Shown piece by piece: positions 5,966-6,935 of a DNA stretch of 6,935 nucleotides. Numbering within the stretch: the stretch's first letter is position 1; the number at the start of each line of letters is the position of its first letter. A program made the translations under genes and the position numbers. Location of the stretch: the NCBI GenBank assembly GCA_036260075.1, contig DATAAM010000082.1, forward strand, positions 1 to 6,935, in the 5' to 3' direction. The notes under the pieces are model-generated. The model searched no databases. It was not told the origin of the DNA and was given only the letters and a program-made list of their open reading frames with translations. This DNA is from DATAAM01 sp036260075. Its GTDB lineage: Bacteria > Actinomycetota > Acidimicrobiia > Acidimicrobiales > JAHWLA01.

Positions 5966-5971
5966 AGCGTA
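5966..5971 (-). promoter_or_regulatory. Leaderless-type -10 box (TACGCT) for the DUF433/DUF5615 pair
   Basis: The reverse strand reads TACGCT, 7 nt before the GTG at 5958, without a Shine-Dalgarno. The perfect 5-bp dyad at 5980-5994 (CGGCC, 5-nt centre, GGCCG) lies where the -35 region and spacer would be and could be an operator for autorepression. Confidence 0.45.
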
Positions 5972-6035
5972 ACCACCGGCGGCCAGGACGGCCGGGCAGG
6001 CGCAGGGTCGCCTTCTTCGCCCGTTGGTCGGGTCG

Positions 6036-6109
6036 CGCCCGCGGCAGGATTCGAACCTGCGACCCGCCGCTTAGAAGGCGGCCGCTCTGTCCAACTGAGC
6101 TACACGGGC
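6036..6109 (-). tRNA. tRNA-Arg (anticodon TCT)
   Basis: Complete 74-nt cloverleaf. The acceptor stem GCCCGTG pairs with CGCGGGC (one G-U), the D arm is GCTC/GAGC, and the anticodon stem GCCGC/GCGGC encloses the loop CTTCTAA, giving anticodon TCT. The T arm GCAGG-TTCGAAT-CCTGC is intact. The discriminator base is G and no CCA is encoded. It reads AGA/AGG codons, which should be rare in this GC-rich genome. Confidence 0.95.
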
Positions 6110-6166
6110 GTGCCTGACCAGGCTACAGAACGAGGTCCGCCGGCCGTCCGATGTCGGTGCCCGAGC

Positions 6167-6556
6167 TCAGCCGCGCAGGCGGCGGCCGACCAGCGCCGCC
6201 CCCAACAGGCCCAGCCCGGGGAACAGCAGCGAGTTCGCCCCGGTCTCGGCCATCTGCCCGCTGCCGCTCACTGTGGCGGTGCCCCCCGCGCCCAGCCCGC
6301 TGCCGACCGCGCCCGGCCCGGTCGACACCGTCGTGACCGTGGCGAGCGTGGTCACCGTCGTGGGCGGCAGGCCTGCGGTCGTGACGACGCCCCCGGCGGT
6401 CGTGCTGGTCGTGGGTTCGTCGGACGACGTGGTGGTCAGCGCGGCGTCGTCGCCGTCGCCGTCGTCCTCGTCGACCACGGCCACGCCGACGAGGCCGCCC
6501 GCCAGGAGCAAGGCGACCAGCGCAGCAAGGAGACCGGTGCGGTTCTCGGCGTTCAG
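6167..6556 (-). CDS. Small sortase-type cell-surface protein with Thr-rich stalk
   Basis: Predicted 129-residue exported protein. Seen: an N-terminal hydrophobic segment (about residues 8-27, LLAALVALLLAGGLVGVAVV), an acidic stretch (DEDDGDGDD), a Ser/Thr/Gly-rich stalk (about 38-95), then the C-terminal sorting tail MAETG, a hydrophobic helix (LLFPGLGLLGAALV) and a basic end RRLRG. This is the LPxTG-like layout. MAETG is closest to the LAxTG type used by class E sortases of actinobacteria, with M in place of L. No in-frame ATG or GTG exists. The CTG at 6556 follows GAGGTG by 7 nt and gives a complete signal helix, whereas the TTG at 6511 would cut the helix in half. The function of such a short stalk protein is unknown. 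No sortase gene is in the window. It lies between tRNA-Arg and tRNA-Gly on the same strand. Confidence 0.7.
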   Translation of the reverse strand: MNAENRTGLLAALVALLLAGGLVGVAVVDEDDGDGDDAALTTTSSDEPTTSTTAGGVVTTAGLPPTTVTTLATVTTVSTGPGAVGSGLGAGGTATVSGSGQMAETGANSLLFPGLGLLGAALVGRRLRG

Positions 6557-6563
6557 GGGTCAC

Positions 6564-6569
6564 CACCTC
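6564..6569 (-). promoter_or_regulatory. Shine-Dalgarno supporting a CTG start
   Basis: The reverse strand reads GAGGTG, 7 nt before the CTG at 6556. The frame is closed by a TGA only two codons upstream of the CTG, so the real start must be at the CTG or further inside. Confidence 0.5.
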
Positions 6570-6639
6570 GGATGGGTCGGCCGATCACCCGCACCATACG
6601 CGATGCGGACGAACGGGACGTGGACCCCCGAGGAGCGAG

Positions 6640-6711
6640 AGCGGGTGACGGGAATCGAACCCGCATAACCAGCTTGGAAGGCTGGGACTCTAGCCATTGA
6701 GCTACACCCGC
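6640..6711 (-). tRNA. tRNA-Gly (anticodon TCC)
   Basis: Complete 72-nt cloverleaf: acceptor GCGGGTG/CACCCGC, D arm GCTC/GAGT, anticodon stem CCAGC/GCTGG with loop CTTCCAA (anticodon TCC), and T arm GCGGG-TTCGATT-CCCGT. The discriminator is T and no CCA is encoded. It lies 20 nt downstream of tRNA-Pro and is probably cut from the same transcript. Confidence 0.95.
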
Positions 6712-6731
6712 GAGGCACAGCAAGGTACCCG

Positions 6732-6803
6732 TCGGGGAGGGGGGATTTGAACCCCCGACCGCCAGCACCCAAAGCTGGTGCGCTACCACTGCGCCACTCC
6801 CCG
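6732..6803 (-). tRNA. tRNA-Pro (anticodon TGG)
   Basis: Complete 72-nt cloverleaf: acceptor CGGGGAG/CTCCCCG, D arm GCGC/GCGC, anticodon stem CCAGC/GCTGG with loop TTTGGGT (anticodon TGG), and T arm GGGGG-TTCAAAT-CCCCC. The discriminator is A and no CCA is encoded. A TACCCT box at 6817-6822 on the reverse strand could be its -10 element. It is the first tRNA of the Pro-Gly pair. Confidence 0.95.
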
Positions 6804-6935
6804 CGACCGCCTGTCCAGGGTAGGCGCGCCGTGGCCACCGAAGCTCGGGTGAAGCCGGCGGGCGTCCTTGCCTCTTGCAACAGCCACCCGGGAGGCGGCG
6901 TCGGACAGCGCCTCGAGAACGGGGCGTCCTCGCCT

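Noticed and set aside
6123..6566. 147-residue minus-strand frame starting at GTG, over the surface-protein gene
   Set aside because: It is Arg/His-rich with no hydrophobic signal, while the alternative frame shows signal helix, Thr-rich stalk and sorting tail.
6036..6803. tRNA genes as attachment site of an integrated element
   Set aside because: All three tRNAs are complete, and I saw no duplicated tRNA 3' end, integrase or element boundary in the window.
6804..6935. A coding region at the right edge
   Set aside because: Open frames exist on both strands, but none has a recognisable motif. One minus frame would run into tRNA-Pro before stopping. Only a possible tRNA -10 box is seen.

Overview
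The window is a GC-rich bacterial chromosome segment whose style fits Actinomycetota, possibly an Acidimicrobiia-like lineage. The signs are strong third-position GC, GTG starts, likely leaderless promoters (TAnnnT boxes 6-7 nt before the start codon), a LAxTG-like sortase signal and tRNA genes without an encoded CCA. The phylum is an inference; no marker gene settles it.

Positions 1-2938 (minus strand) hold two genes. The first is a small membrane-anchored protein of unknown function. Downstream of it lies a large signalling protein with two GAF sensor domains, a PP2C/SpoIIE serine phosphatase, an unnamed helical region and the beginning of an anti-sigma-type ATPase cut by the left edge. The large protein looks like a one-chain version of the RsbU/RsbW partner-switching modules that control alternative sigma factors.

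Positions 2939-3192 form a divergent intergenic region with a 40-nt AT-rich tract and two dyads. It leads into a plus-strand group of three genes (3193-4335): a Xre-type HTH regulator, an ImmA/IrrE-like HEXXH metallopeptidase, and a two-helix membrane protein whose start overlaps the peptidase stop. This is the classic repressor plus repressor-cleaving-protease arrangement, here with an added membrane partner.

Positions 4352-5958 are minus strand: a phytanoyl-CoA dioxygenase-like Fe(II)/2-oxoglutarate enzyme, and upstream of it a DUF433 antitoxin/DUF5615 PIN-like toxin pair with a GTGA overlap. The toxin carries a one-base frameshift near 5515-5521, so it is broken, recoded or mis-sequenced. 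Past the shift, the toxin's original frame runs without a stop into the dioxygenase, so an automatic annotation could report a false fusion.

Positions 6036-6803 hold three minus-strand tRNA genes: Arg(TCT), Gly(TCC) and Pro(TGG). A small sortase-type surface protein lies between Arg and Gly and seems to start at a CTG. No gene could be supported in the last 132 bases. There is no CRISPR array, integrase, transposase or rRNA. No wholly new system is evident; the points most worth a second look are the regulator/protease/membrane operon with its dyads, the frameshifted toxin, the leaderless promoters and the CTG start.
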